Below, piece by piece: positions 1-11,609 of a DNA stretch of 64,000 nucleotides. The DNA lies in assembly GCA_014529385.2 (NCBI GenBank), contig CM043969.1, positions 29,716,946 through 29,780,945 on the forward strand. The letters run 5' to 3'. This DNA comes from Adiantum capillus-veneris. Taxonomy: Eukaryota; Streptophyta; Polypodiopsida; Polypodiales; Pteridaceae. Each line of letters starts with the position of its first letter. The stretch's first letter is position 1. A model generated the notes under the pieces. It did not search any database, was not told the DNA's origin, and was given only the letters and a program-made list of their open reading frames with translations. Position numbers and translations under genes: made by a program.

Positions 1-1377
1 TATGTACCCTGATAGCTCATTGTTTTGAAACTCGAGCCTGGTAAGCTTCGGAAGAAAGCCAAACCCAGCAGGAATGTTACCTGTGAGCCTGTTGTCCTGC
101 ACACGCACCCGAAGAAGTGATTGGCAGCTTGCAAGGCTTTCAGGGATGGATCCGGAGATGCGATTGGAGAACATGATGAGCTTGGTGAGATTTGAATGCA
201 GGCATAAATCAGAAGGGATGGGGCCCTCGAAGAAATTCGAAGAGACGTCAAGCCATTGTAGAGGGGACGAATGGCCCAAATTTTCTGGCAGCTTTCCAGA
301 GAAAGAGTTGTTCCATATTAAGAGAGTGAGAAGGTTAGGAAGCTCACCAAGTCCTGCTGGAAGAGATCCGTTTAAGTCGTTGTACATCAAGCTGAGTAGT
401 GTGAGATTTTTGAGACGGCCAAATTCAGCGGGCACACTGCCTGAAAGGTTGTTTACAGACAAATCCAATGACATGAGGGATGCCATACTGCCCAGCTGCG
501 CCGGGATCTGACCGGACAGACTATTTCGGTACAGGAAAAGGGTATTGAGAGATTTGAGCTGGCCGAGCTCTGCTGGAATGGAGCCCGACAGATTTGTACA
601 GCAAAGATCCATGTACTCCAGGTGCTCGAGTTTCCCTAGCTCGGGTGGGATGCTGCCATTGAAGTGATTGTAGCCAAGTAGAAGTTGCTCGAGCTGACTA
701 AGAGAGCCGAGCTCGGAAGGGATTACTCCTGTCAGCAGGTTGCCAGAAAGACCAAGGTAGTTGAGGGCAGAGAGGTTACCGAGAGAGGGTGGGATGATAC
801 CGTCAAAGAAGCTGCCGCCAAGATCAAGATGCTGAAGCTTCGGAAGGTGAGAGAATGCAGGAGGGATGGGGCCTGTGAAGTTGTTGCTGAAGGTGGAGAA
901 GAAGGTAAGGGAGGACATCGCGGCAGCCTGGTCAGGCGTAAAGGCAGGGAAGTCACCGATGAAATAATTGCGGCTGACATCAAGCACAGTGAGGGCTGGC
1001 ATTGATGTGAAGAGTGGGGATGGGAGGGGACCGGAGAGAGAGTTGCAGCATATGTTGAAGGATGAAAGGGCAGGAAGCTGGCGGAGAGCTGATGCAGAGA
1101 GGGTGCCTGAGAGGTTGCGTTGAGAGATGTCAAGGCCAGTGACGGTGCCAGAGGTGTTACATGTAACACCTGTCCAAGTGCATGGAAAACTGTCGCTGGC
1201 TAGCCAATCAGAGAGGTGGCCAAAGGGGTCCTCCATGTCGGTTTTGAGCTCTAGTAGTGCGGCGCCATCAGATGAAAGGGCCACCGCCTGATCATTCATG
1301 AGCATTGCCATTGCCATTGCCCACACGAGCCACCCATTCATGCAGATGGCAGCACTGGTGCAGCATCGCGGTGACAT
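1..1377 (-). CDS. LRR receptor-like kinase, TDR/PXL/MIK1 type, 5' part
   Basis: Reading the minus strand from the ATG at 1,377 gives one open frame that runs off the left edge, about 459 codons. It starts with a hydrophobic signal-peptide-like stretch (around MNGWLVWAMAMAMLM), then an LRRNT_2-like cap (ALLELKTDMEDPFGHLSDW, ending in the CTWTGVTCN box) and about 14 plant-type LRRs of the LxxLxLxxNxLSGxIPxxLG kind. Blocks such as PLQWLDVSSN, NLTKLI and SLLRVRVQDN closely recall the TDR/PXY, PXL and MIK1 receptors of LRR-RLK subfamily XI, which bind CLE-type peptides at the plasma membrane. That placement is from memory of the family. The remaining LRRs, membrane segment and kinase domain lie outside the window. 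An in-frame ATG at 1,341 starts nearer the hydrophobic core and could be the true start; another at 1,449 adds a charged leader and is less likely. No stop or frameshift is seen. Confidence 0.9.
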   Translation of the reverse strand, partial: MSPRCCTSAAICMNGWLVWAMAMAMLMNDQAVALSSDGAALLELKTDMEDPFGHLSDWLASDSFPCTWTGVTCNTSGTVTGLDISQRNLSGTLSASALRQLPALSSFNICCNSLSGPLPSPLFTSMPALTVLDVSRNYFIGDFPAFTPDQAAAMSSLTFFSTFSNNFTGPIPPAFSHLPKLQHLDLGGSFFDGIIPPSLGNLSALNYLGLSGNLLTGVIPSELGSLSQLEQLLLGYNHFNGSIPPELGKLEHLEYMDLCCTNLSGSIPAELGQLKSLNTLFLYRNSLSGQIPAQLGSMASLMSLDLSVNNLSGSVPAEFGRLKNLTLLSLMYNDLNGSLPAGLGELPNLLTLLIWNNSFSGKLPENLGHSSPLQWLDVSSNFFEGPIPSDLCLHSNLTKLIMFSNRISGSIPESLASCQSLLRVRVQDNRLTGNIPAGFGFLPKLTRLEFQNNELSGYI

Positions 1378-2046
1378 GACTGTCCACTTGTGTGAAGTGT
1401 GGTTGCGCCTGTGCTCACTCAATTCTTCAGCTCTGGCCCTTCCAGCATCAATGGTTCCCCACATCATCCATGATTGCATTGCATGCACCTGCACGAGATA
1501 CCCTGGGTGGGCTAGAGAGAGAGAGAGAGAAAGAGAGAGCTATAACAGAATACAATTTATGTCCACCATGGCACCTGCGAGAATAGCTGGTGAAAGAGCT
1601 AGTACATGTGTGTGGGAAGAGAGGCAGAGCAAGTTGAGCTAGAGGTGTACCTTATTCACCATTGATACCTCTGCAACCCACGAGTGCTTCATGGGCATAT
1701 TGTCTGATTGTTGTTGTTGTGGTGGTTGTGTGAGTGTGCGTGCGTGATGGGCATATCTTGTATTGTCGTCTTGGTGGTCTTGTATGTGTGAGCGCGAGCT
1801 AGAGAGAGAGAGAGAGAGAGAGAGGGGTGTCTTGAAGAGAAGGATGAAGGTGACACAAGAAGCAGAGAGGCGCAGCAGCAGCTGTAGTATAGAGGACGCC
1901 AATGGTGGGATGGTTTTTAAAAATTTGAAAGAAAGCACTGTAGCTAGGCCTAACTTTATCTCGGACTTTGCTAACAAATGGGCAAAATAGAAATATGGGC
2001 AGACTACGAGGTGGCCATGATTTTTGAGAGGCAGACATACATGTAT

Positions 2047-2094
<48 letters not shown>

Positions 2095-2300
2095 CAATGT
2101 TTGGGAAGAGTGACAAAAGTTGGCCTGCATGTGAACTCTCTGGTGCCCTTTGCCTCCCCCTCGCTTCTCTCTTTGCTTATAGGCTAGGTATTATATTATG
2201 CTCCTCCCCTTCTTTTGAGCACTCTCCCTCTCTCATTTACCAATTTCCAAGACAATGGCCTCTTACAGTACCTTAGGCCCTACCTCTTCTTCCTGTTCAT
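1378..2300 (-). promoter_or_regulatory. 5' flank of the receptor kinase gene with CT/AC microsatellites
   Basis: Upstream region or 5' UTR of the minus-strand receptor kinase. On the gene's sense strand it carries CT tracts at about 1,539-1,514 and 1,824-1,801, and a compound (CT)n(AC)n tract at 2,094-2,045. No convincing coding frame is present, and the open frames here are repeat translations. An AT-rich stretch at 2,187-2,203 might hold a TATA element, but this is weak. Confidence 0.5.
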
Positions 2301-2304
2301 TCAT

Positions 2305-2462
2305 CAACAAATTTTTTATTTTTTTGGGGGTATGTTCTAATGATGTGGGTGGGAACTCGTCCGGACACCGTAGAGCTGCCCCAGTCGGGTTTGAACTCAT
2401 TTGATTACGCTTGAACTACGGTAAAGGAGCCAATTATAAGACCTGCTCTGCTAGCAAAACAC
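2305..2462 (-). mobile_element. tRNA-derived SINE
   Basis: On the minus strand a box A (TAGCAGAGCAGG) fits the TRGYNNARNNGG consensus and is followed about 44 nt later by a box B (AGTTCAAACCC) fitting RGTTCRANNCC. The unit ends in an A-rich tail, seen on the plus strand as T-runs at 2,311-2,324. A short direct repeat, CATTCA plus two bases, flanks it (about 2,297 and 2,461), as expected of a target-site duplication. Length is about 150 bp. The promoter boxes and tail are seen directly; the family is not known. Confidence 0.6.
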
Positions 2463-2689
2463 ATTCACCCTCTTGTTCGGGAAAGTCTTTTTCCATAGGT
2501 GGCTATGTTTCCTCCTCCTAAAGATGAAAATCGGAAACGCTAGTAAAATTCCAAATTTGCAGGAATTTTGAAACTATTTCCTTCTATTATTTATCAACTT
2601 TTATGCCCTTTTTCCTTGGTTTTTAGCCGGCTCTAGGCTAAATTGAGGCAAACCTTTCCCAACACTAATTCACCCCCAATTTAGAGACA

Positions 2690-2807
2690 AATCCCAATAA
2701 ATTGCCCTACCCAAGACTTTGACAAATAAGTAAAATAAATACCTAAAAGCCAAACTAAATAATGGGATCACATTGGGCAGTTCACTTGAGATGCCTAAAC
2801 TTTAACA
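2690..2807 (-). mobile_element. 3' LTR (partial) of a minus-strand copia-type element
   Basis: This stretch is nearly identical to 21,784-21,909, the first part of a complete copia LTR. On the minus strand it begins TGTTAAAG at 2,807 and is directly preceded by a purine run, GAAGAGAGAG (2,808-2,817), which fits a polypurine tract. This marks it as the 3' LTR of an element whose 5' LTR is at 21,593-21,909. Similarity stops near 2,690, so the LTR is truncated or diverged there. Confidence 0.75.
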
Positions 2808-2861
2808 CTCTCTCTTCAGCTCATAGTGGACATCAATAGTGAGACCAAGTCGATGAAGAAG

Positions 2862-2963
2862 CTACCATGGAACTGGATACACCTCGGTGTTGCTCTCCTC
2901 AACTTTGTATCTGAAAGTAATATCATCTTGAGCATCGGTTGCCTTTGTAGAAACTTTGAACTG
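2862..2963 (-). other. Possible captured terminal exon inside the copia element
   Basis: On the minus strand an acceptor-like TCTACAG is followed by a coding-like frame of 33 residues (starting FKVSTKATDAQDDITF, ending VYPVPW, stop TAG at 2,862). It lies about 45 bp before the copia polypurine tract. It does not look like the end of copia RNase H. It may be a host exon picked up by a non-autonomous element, or chance. Family not recognised. Confidence 0.3.
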
Positions 2964-3069
2964 TAGATTATATTACGTCCAATAATCTCCATTTGTGAAC
3001 CGTGAACAGGTCACGTCCAAAATATAAAACTCCAAGATAATGAACTGTTGGTACACATCTTGTCCATGA

Positions 3070-3237
3070 CACCCTCTTGTAGCCTCTATGCTTTAGTCGA
3101 GTAAGCTTCATCCCATGGATTGACAATTTAATCGTGGTTCTCGCTAATACTGTAATAAGATAGGATAGTGAGGTTATAATTGATTCTTGTTAATACTGCA
3201 ATAAGATAGGATAGTGAGATTAGATACCCGTTCCACA
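3070..3237 (+). repeat. 5' LTR remnant (U5 end) of the giant gypsy element
   Basis: Matches 20,733-20,853, the last part of the 3' LTR, from CTTGTAGCCTCTATGC to the CCACA end. This copy has an extra internal tandem duplication of about 50 bp, which repeats the segment reading AATACTGCAATAAGATAGGA. The LTR part before 3,070 is missing and copia sequence abuts it. Confidence 0.75.
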
Positions 3238-3239
3238 TT

Positions 3240-3262
3240 TGGCGCCGCTGCTAGGGATCGAA
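3240..3262 (+). other. Primer binding site, tRNA-Asp type
   Basis: Two bases after the LTR end lies TGGCGCCGCTGCTAGGGATC. From memory, the complement of the plant tRNA-Asp 3' end begins TGGCGCCGTTGCCGGGGATC, which differs at three positions. This primer is typical of Athila and Tat elements, and its position fixes the LTR/internal boundary. Confidence 0.75.
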
Positions 3263-3934
3263 GAGACCTAAACTAAAAAAAAACACGAGCGTTTTGTGAA
3301 GTTATCCTTTAACTTCCTTTAGGATCGCGTAGAGTTCAAAACTTTCTTTTAGAAACCGCATAGCTTAAGATTGTCGTCTTTTGCTATATAGAGGTAGCTT
3401 GAAGGTAATCGTACTTGCTAAGTGCCTTTAGGATTGTAGGATTGTAAGAGTAAAGTATGACTTTGAGAGTGATTGATAAACGAAACAAGTCTTAAGATCA
3501 ATGCTCAGGAAACCTTAAAAAAACAAGAAAACAAGTGTTTGTGGACACTTTCCACAATCCCATTGCATGAGAATCTAGAAGTAGGGTAAGTTGAATTCAA
3601 GGTGGATTTCAGAACATTGCTCTCTCTGAAAGAATTATTGTGAGTTGTTATTGGAAGTTGCAAAATTTCAGGTCTACTGTTAAAAATAACACGAAAAGAC
3701 TCCAAACCACTCAATTTGATTGGAGAGTAAGTTTAAAAGTTGTATGAACCATTGGGTAAGCTCAAGAACACTTCGAGGTAAAAATTTCAAGAGTTGGCCA
3801 AAACTGAGATTATTTACTTTTTCTTGACATTTTAGGCCAAATTAAGTATTGGCTTGATTCATAAGCTTAAAATAACTCATAAAAAGATTGTCCTTGAAAA
3901 AAGTGCAAAAATTGGTTCATTTCAAGCATGAAGC

Positions 3935-4814
3935 TAATAATCGCAATTATTAACTTCCAGCTCAGATTTGACCAAGGTTCATATCATTGACTCATTGCAT
4001 GTGTACAAACAACTTTTGTAAATGCATGAAAGATTTGGATCACCAAACTGGCAAAAAACTAAAGTTTGTATTGGCTTTCTGAATCTTAAGTGTAAATTGA
4101 GAGAAAATTTGTCCAAAAATGATGAAATTTGATACTAGGCTTGTATTGATGTGATAACATGTGTATATGCTCAGTTGATCAAAAAGATGCAAAAAGTTGT
4201 CAGAAGTAAATAATCGAGTAAATAATCGTGATTATTTACTTCTGTCCCATTTCTCAACTTTTTTGACCAAGTTTGCATACCACTAGCTTTACTATGTTTT
4301 AATAAGCCCACAACCAAATTTGGTAAGATTTGGATCATTGGATTGAAAATTATGACCAAATTTGCAAAGTTAGTATGCGGACAGAAAACTGATGACCATT
4401 TGACCAAAAATAGTCCAAACTTGATGAAACTTGGCTAGAGACCTTAAGTGGAAGTGCTTAACAGATCTGGTCAAGATTGGGACAAAAATTTACAAAAATA
4501 TAGCTGGAGTAAATAATCATGATTATTTACATCTGCTTCAAAACTTACAAATTTTGCAAATTTGAATATACCACAAGGTCAAGCATATCAAGTATACCAC
4601 ACAAATCAATTTTGGTGAAGTTTGGATCACAAAAGTGAGACTTAAGCCAGATTCTTGAAATTAGAGTCTGCAGACACAAAATAGTTGATAAACTTGAACA
4701 GATTTTGTCCAAACTTGTTGAAACTTGTCTAGGGACTTTAACAGGTTGTATACCTGGCAAACCAAGCCAAAAAGTGTAAAAATTTGACAAAAGTAAATAA
4801 TTGTGATTATTTAC
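3935..4814. repeat. Palindrome-centred diverged tandem array, copy 1
   Basis: Four copies of a palindrome with consensus TAAATAATCRYGATTATTTA are centred near 3,944, 4,229, 4,520 and 4,804, about 285 bp apart. The copy at 4,509-4,530 is a perfect palindrome. It is usually followed by a TTCTG-like word. Between palindromes the sequence is also related, with recurring GATTTGGATCA and TTGATGAAACTTG words, so these are old tandem units. The array lies between the primer site and gag. Confidence 0.8.
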
Positions 4815-5216
4815 TACTGCTATACAAGAACATTAGTTTTGACTTTTGAACTTATAGAGTGTTAGATCAGCATAATACAAAGCCACCAGGCAATTTTGAG
4901 TTCAATCGGATCCAAATTGGTACATGTTCACTTAGTTTCCAAGTTACAGATTAATCCTTTGATTTTTTACCAAAGTCGAATCTGAAAGTCATTTGCTAAC
5001 TCCCATAGCTTGATTTGAAGTGATACACACAGACCAATTACAATAGTTACCAAAAGTCTTTGTGAAAGAATAGCTAACTTTATCAAATTTATATAGGAAT
5101 CAAGTTGCAGAAAAGGAATAGGTAGCTTGACAGGAAGTGCAATCAAGTCAAGTGGAAGAAGTTGACAACAAGTCAATCCAAAGGTAAATACTCTATTCAG
5201 AGCTTCATAAGTCTAT

Positions 5217-6233
5217 ATGAACCTTAGATCTGGTCGTATAATAGAAAATCAGGACATACTCGGAGAAACCTCCAGTAGAGTATCCACCGAAGAAAGCGTG
5301 AATCAAGGCAATTCCTTGCACACTATCCTTGAAGAAGTCTCGGACACTTTTTCAGATTCAACATCTGAAATGTCTTCCTACTCGACTCACTCAGAAACCG
5401 GAATGACAATGTGCTATAAGCATATACTCTCTTTTTATAAGACTAATCGCCATGGAGTTCAGGTTTACCTGGATCCTAACGAAGAGTATGCTATTCGCAT
5501 TGATGACCATGGTATTGAATTCGAAGAAGAAATCAGGGCAAACAAACAAAGAAAAATGTACATGGACGAAAACGGAACTCAGTATTTACAAATTGAAAAC
5601 CCTGACGTGATAGACAAATGGGGGTTAGAAGTAAACACCATAATTCCAGATATGTCAGCAAAAGAAGGACCACCAACTTTAGAATTCGAGGGATACGATC
5701 AAGTAGATTTGAAGCCTTTGAAACGGCTTAGTACGGATAATCCTAGGATCGGAGTCTATTGTTGGGAGGATAGAAACGTAAAAGATCTTCTGTGGACTTC
5801 GCATGCCAAATCAGAACAAGTAACGGCCATGAAGATCATCTATATCTTCAGGATCAAAGATAAGGGATCAGCAGACCTACCGACCTACCTGTTTAGGGAT
5901 TGTTATAACAACAACTTTGTTATGATGACTCTTGAGGAGGTGGAACAAACTAAATACCAAGGGTATTCCATAAGGGATTGGATATTGGGACAAGGACCAA
6001 AAACAATTTCAAGAGATGAACACAGTGAGAGATCATCTGAGAGTAATGTTAAGAAACTGGAAACCACCTCATTACGTAGAAAACCCGGTGACACTAAGGG
6101 CAGTCCAGGGCTACATGAGTCACTATTTCTGACAGACTGGTTTGAAGGACTCGGAACAGAACCAACTGCCAGGAGATCGGGAGTTGAACCAAACAGACGT
6201 GTCAGACTAGCTGATACGTGTCAGACCAGCTGA
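5217..6233 (+). pseudogene. N-terminal part of Gag polyprotein
   Basis: An intact 338-codon frame beginning MNLRSGRIIENQD. A basic LRSGR word near the start is common in plant gypsy Gag proteins. It is rich in Asp, Glu, Ser and Thr at residues 15-60 and has no recognised fold in the middle. It sits just before the conserved Gag core (6,340-6,764) in the same direction, so it is read as the Gag N-terminus, broken from the core by stops after 6,233. It could also be a separate leader ORF, as Ogre-type elements have. Confidence 0.55.
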
Positions 6234-6339
6234 TTTTTAGAAATGGGTCAGAAAATACAGTGGATCAGGGGATCCATACGACCACTTAGTAAGCTTTAAG
6301 CAAGTGCTAAGTGCAGAATGTATATTCGATTTCCATACT

Positions 6340-8062
6340 CAATGAGGGGTTTAGAATGACATTAAAAGGAAAAGCATTGACATGGTTCTAAAACATTCCA
6401 CCAAGGTCAAATCATGGACTTAAACACATTAGCTCAATGATTTGTAGCTGCTTGTTCTAAAACGGGGATCAAACATAATACGGTAGCTCAAATCTACAGT
6501 TTTAAACAGAAACATGGTGAGTCTGTTAGGGAATGTGCAACTCGAATGAAACAATACATTGCCAGATGCCCAGGGATAGAGATACCTGCAGAAGAACGAC
6601 TCATATCTTTGTTTCTAGAGGGACTGCTAAACAAAGGACTTCATGCTATACTCTATAGAAAGAAGCATACAACCGTAGAAGAGTGTGTGTCAGATGCTAT
6701 TGAATTACGAGACAATTGTGATATTTTCAACGAAGAAGATGTCCCTAAGGATAAATCAAAGTGAGAAAACAACATCCACTAAACCAGCACAAGTGGGAAC
6801 GGCTGATGTAGCACCACTTTCAGTCATAGAAGATATGCTCAAAAGGATGAACAACATGTAAAAAGCACCTATGAGGGGACAAGGACAAGAGATACCTCAA
6901 CAGGGACAACCAATTAGGCCACAAAAATGGTGTACATCGAGGGTAAATGGACCAACCATGAGACCAACAAGAGCTACTTCCGACCAAAGTATGATGGGAA
7001 TGTTCAGTATATGCCTATGAGGCCACAAGGACAACCCATGTACAGATATTAGCCTAATATGGCCCAAGCTCAAAGACCACCGATGGGTATGGAAAGACCT
7101 CAACCCGTGTTGGGTCAATAACCTCTATATCCAGGACATAATGCAGTGCCTGTAAAGTACATGCATCCCGAGGGAGTCATAGAGGAACAAGCACTCGTGC
7201 CTGTTACACCCTATGATGATCCTAGTCCATCTATAGTAATGGTCGAAGGAGATTGATATAATTCACATCCACCACCAATAGAGAACCTATGACTTATGCT
7301 CCACCAGAGCTCGCGCCAATGTCTTATGTAGCTAATCCAGGTGTCAGACCTCCTATGGTAAGACCCATGATTAAGCCACGAATGGAAAATTGTCACAACT
7401 ATGGTGTAGATGATCATTGGAAAAATGAATATCCAGAGCCTGATAAAAACCTCAAGCCAGTTGAAGCTTATTGCATACAATGTTGCGAAAAGGGAGGACA
7501 CTTTCCGGAAGATTGTCCTAAAAATCCTTTAAACAAGGGTAAAACAGTAGTAAACGTAGTCCAAGTGATACCTAGTAGCTCATCTGAGAGTGAACCGATT
7601 GTTCCAATCAAAGTAATCACTAGAGCCCAGGCTAAGAAAAAGAAACACAACTCCTCTGATGATTCGAAAAATACAAAAATTTCCTTTCAAAGGATCAAAA
7701 GAAGCAGAAGCAAAAGATATGAGATGAGAAAACAAAAACAACGGGCTGAAATCGAGGAGAAAGCAAAAGAGCTATTCCAAAAAAAGGTGAAAGAAACTGG
7801 AAGCAAAATCAAAGAAACAACCGTGAAATCTGGAGGATCAATTTTGGTTGATAAAATTTTTGAGCCTATTAATGCAGCCTTGGAAGCTTATCAAACGGGA
7901 CTTAAAGCAGGCCAAAACATGGAAAACAAATGGAAAAACTATCCCTCTTCAGACATGGAAGCAGCTAAGCTTGAAGCTTATCAAAATTTGGTAAGAATCA
8001 TGCAAGAACTACTGGAAAAACAAAAACCCAAGCTTGAAAGTATTGCAATTTGCAAAACCTGA
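6340..8062 (+). pseudogene. Gag core, zinc knuckle and basic C-terminus
   Basis: The retrotransposon Gag core is spread over several frames. The first piece (ALTWF at about 6,373) runs into a clean block at 6,546-6,764 (MKQYIARCPGIEIPAEERLI). A CCHC-like knuckle at about 7,473-7,517 reads CIQCCEKGGHFPEDC, with one extra residue against CX2CX4HX4C. It is followed by a Lys/Arg-rich and helical region to 8,062. Gag assembles the particle and binds RNA. Several stops lie between 6,764 and 7,289. Confidence 0.7.
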
Positions 8063-8639
8063 AGAGCTTGTGGTAAGAGACACTAAAGAAAAATCCGAAG
8101 TGGAACCCCACCTTGAAACAAAATAACCAGAACATATAGTGCCAAACAACGAAGATGCCTTAGACGGAATTCCATTCCTGGAGGAAGACTAGCCAGGATA
8201 CTTATGGAAAAAATTTAGAGAGATCAATGATGGGAGCCTAACTCTAAAGTCAGTTTCTATAGAGGAAGTTTGGCTAGACAACCTACCTCCGAATATGGAC
8301 GTGGATGTACAATCCTTGTATGGGGATTGCGGATCTAAAGCTTTAGGAATGTCGAAACCACTAACCTTGAAAACATTACCCTCTTACTTGGGAGATAACG
8401 AAGATGAATCCGTAGTGTGTAAGACTACTCAAGTAAAACAAGCATAACAGACCCTAGAAGTGACAATATTTATTCAATCATGTCTACACCTATCCAATGC
8501 ACTCTTACCTTGGGAGAACTGTTAAAACTGAGACCATATTTATGGAATGATCTATAGAAAATCCTAGAGAAGGTGGGGATAACGGGGCTAATCTCAAAAA
8601 AATTAGAAAATTTGAAAAACGAAATGGACAACAAAGAGA

Positions 8640-9667
8640 TTTGATCCGTTCCAATGAACAAAGTCAGAGAATATTACGAAGGGGAAGAAGGAAACACAAC
8701 CCTTCCAGTGAAATATAATGACATTGAAACCATGGAAATACTGGATAGTGGAGCAGGCATAGCCATAGCCATGAAAGCAGTTTGGGAATCCTGGGGACAA
8801 CCAGCCATGAGACAAACTTGAATGAAATTGCAATTGGCTAATGGACACATTGAAAGACCATTAGGCTACTTGAAAAAGTGATAGTCAATTCGTGTGGGAT
8901 TGAATATCAACACACTTTTGCCATAGTAGACTTTGAAAAAACACTCAATTACGAAATCATATTGGGAAGACCTTTCATGCGACAGGTACAACTTATCCAA
9001 GATTGGGCAACTATATGTACTTGAAGCAAGTGGGATCTATAACAAGGGTTAATTTAAAAGATCACACTTATAGAGATGTCTTGAAAACACCCATACAAGA
9101 GTTTGATTCAGTCTCTTCGATTGAAACTAAGCTTTCCTCTTGGTTAAACAAAGACACTCCTATTTGGATGTGCGGAGCTTCAGGAAACGGAAGCTTAAAA
9201 CAAGAAGAATGTATCTTAGAAAGGGATTGCACAGACGAAGCATATGTACCTATACCCTTTCCAGAGCATTTGTTTGAGCCATTTGAGTGCACTAAAATTT
9301 AGTGACAATGGATGTATGTGTGAATACGTCGATGCCTACTCAATTTTGCAATGAGGATGGCTATGACATAATTCCCATCCAAATGATTTCAACCCTCAAC
9401 ATTGAAGATGGAAGTGAGGAACCCAAGGACTTGATGAAAGCTCAACAAGTCTTTTCAGATCTCTACTACGATGCAATAGATGAGTTAGATGAACACTCAA
9501 CTACCTCAGAAGATTCGGGGTTGGAAAAAGAACATGTGAGAGCTAAGCTACTCTTGAAAGGAGGGGAGGAAACTTTTTTTGACTTTCCTAATCAGAAACC
9601 TAGAAGACAGAAATGGTATAGACGCAAAAGAAACACCAGAAATGTGAAAACAAGACCTATGCCATGA
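8640..9667 (+). pseudogene. Retropepsin (first protease) and linker
   Basis: MEILDSGAGIAIAM begins at 8,732 with the catalytic D-S-G-A at 8,744-8,755. A TGA at 8,818 replaces what was probably CGA. The distal IILGRPF motif follows at about 8,959-8,979 in a shifted frame, as in retropepsins. The open pieces at 9,003-9,302 and 9,302-9,667 continue as the acidic linker towards RT and have no motif I recognise. The enzyme would cleave the polyprotein; this copy is dead. Confidence 0.7.
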
Positions 9668-9688
9668 GTCTCCAGTAGAACACAATTC

Positions 9689-11560
9689 TTGATGCAGATA
9701 GATACACATGATTGTGTCAAGGAAAAAATCACTGGTAGATATCCTTCAAACGAAAATCCAGAAATGTCAAAAACATCGAGAAAAACAAGGAAGGATACTC
9801 AAGCAAAGCCAAACAAACAGGACAAGGAGCCAACCATGACACGAGTTGAGCGAAAAAAGAAATATCAAGAGTTGAAAAAAGCTCTAAAGGAGATATATAT
9901 AAGCGAAATGAAAACCACAGAAGAGGATGGTAAGGATGTAATGAGTGTTCCATCCCATTACAAAAAGTATACTCTCCAAGATTGAAAAGTCATAGTCGAA
10001 CAACCTTTTAGGGAATTACGAAAACAGGGCGAGTCCTACGAAGGGCCCGAGAATGTGAAAAAGCTAGACTTGGCTGAACCAGGGGAAGAACCTAGGCCTG
10101 CCTACATTTCAAATGACCGAACAGAAAATGAAGAAGAGCTATCACTAAGCTTCCTAAAAGAATATCAAGATATCTTTGCTTTGTCTTACAAGGATCTCAA
10201 GGGTGTTGATCCAGAAATCTGTCAACATACCATACCCATGAGAGATGATGCGCAACCAAGTAGACAAAGGCCATACAAATATAATGAAACATTTGCCAGG
10301 AAAATTAAAGAGGAGATTGAGAAACTAAAGGAAGTTGAATTCATTTACGAAATTGAACGCACAGATTGGTGTTTCCAATTGTGGTAGTACCCAAGAAGAA
10401 TGAAAAAGTACGAGTGTGTGTCAATCTCAAGAAAGTGAATGCAGCTACCATTAGAGACAACTTCCCTCTTCCAATCACTGAGCATGTTTTAGAATGAGTT
10501 GCAGGGAAATAAGCTTACAGTTTCTTAGATGGCTTTTCGGGATATAATCAACTTTTGGTTGATCCAAAAGATCAGTATAAAAGTGCTTTTGCAACGGAAT
10601 GGGATATTTTTGCCTATCGGGTTATGCCTTTTGGGTTAACTAATGCTCCAACCACCTTTCAAAGGTTGATGAGCCATGCTTTTAAAGAATATCTAAGGAA
10701 ATTCTTGGAAGTATATATAGATGATCTATGTGTACATTCATCAATCCGGGCTGATCATTTTGAACACCTCAAAAAGGTATTCGAAAAATGTAAACTTTAT
10801 AGGATTTGCCTAAATCCTGAAAAGTGCACATTCATGGGTAGACAAGGAAAAATTCTTGGACATATAGTGTCTAAGAATGGCATAGCTACTGATATTAAAA
10901 AAATTCATGTCATTACTGATATTAAAAAAATTCATGTCATTGCTGATTTGCCTAAACCAACAACAGTCAAGGGGGTTCAAGCCTTCATGGGGCATTGTAG
11001 ATATTACAGACGGTTCATTTACATGTACGCTATAATTGCAAAACCCATGTATAGCTTAATTACACACTTTGAATAGACCCATGCATTTAAAGAATCCTTC
11101 ATGAAGCTTCAACAAGCTCTCACTTCAGCTCCAACATTGAAAGCACCAGATTGGAACAAGATATTCCACATACATGTAGATGCTTCCAATTTTGCTATCG
11201 GTTGTATACTAACTCAACTAGGAGATGGGAAAATTGATTTTCCTATTTCTTATGCTAGCCGACAATTGAACATGGTAAAAAAAAATTACACTACCACAGA
11301 GGGAAGGATTAGGAATGATCTATGTCGTAAAAGAGTATAGACATTACCTATTAGCAAACAAATTTGTGTTCTTTGTAGACCACCAAGCTTTGTTGTATTC
11401 GGTCAACAAGCCATGCAACACAGGAATATTAGTGAGATGATTCATCATTCTTTTGGAATTTAATTTCACTGTGGTTGTAAGAAAAGGAACTATACATCAA
11501 AGAGCAGATCATTTGTCAAGGATTATTTCAAGAGAATCACCTAAAGGGGTAAACGATTAT
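9689..11560 (+). pseudogene. Reverse transcriptase and RNase H
   Basis: The N-terminal RT region at 10,055-10,387 includes the LKGVDPEICQHTIPM block common to plant gypsy RT. A frameshift follows, then PFGLTNAPTTFQ at about 10,624 and the active-site YIDD at 10,714-10,725. RNase H starts about 11,160 (FHIHVDASNFAIG) and ends near 11,520 with an HQRADHLSR block. Lesions include stops at about 10,496 and 10,510, a 27-bp in-frame duplication (near 10,890-10,943) and a 34-bp frame-breaking duplication (near 11,522-11,589). Confidence 0.85.
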
Positions 11561-11609
11561 TTCAAGAGAATCACCTAAAGGGGTAAACGATGATCTACCA
11601 GATGCCTAT

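Noticed and set aside
74-1169. Open frames at 74-511, 685-1,005 (plus) and 732-1,169 (minus)
   Set aside because: They are shadows of the receptor kinase frame, which is open on the minus strand to the window edge and shows clear LRRs.
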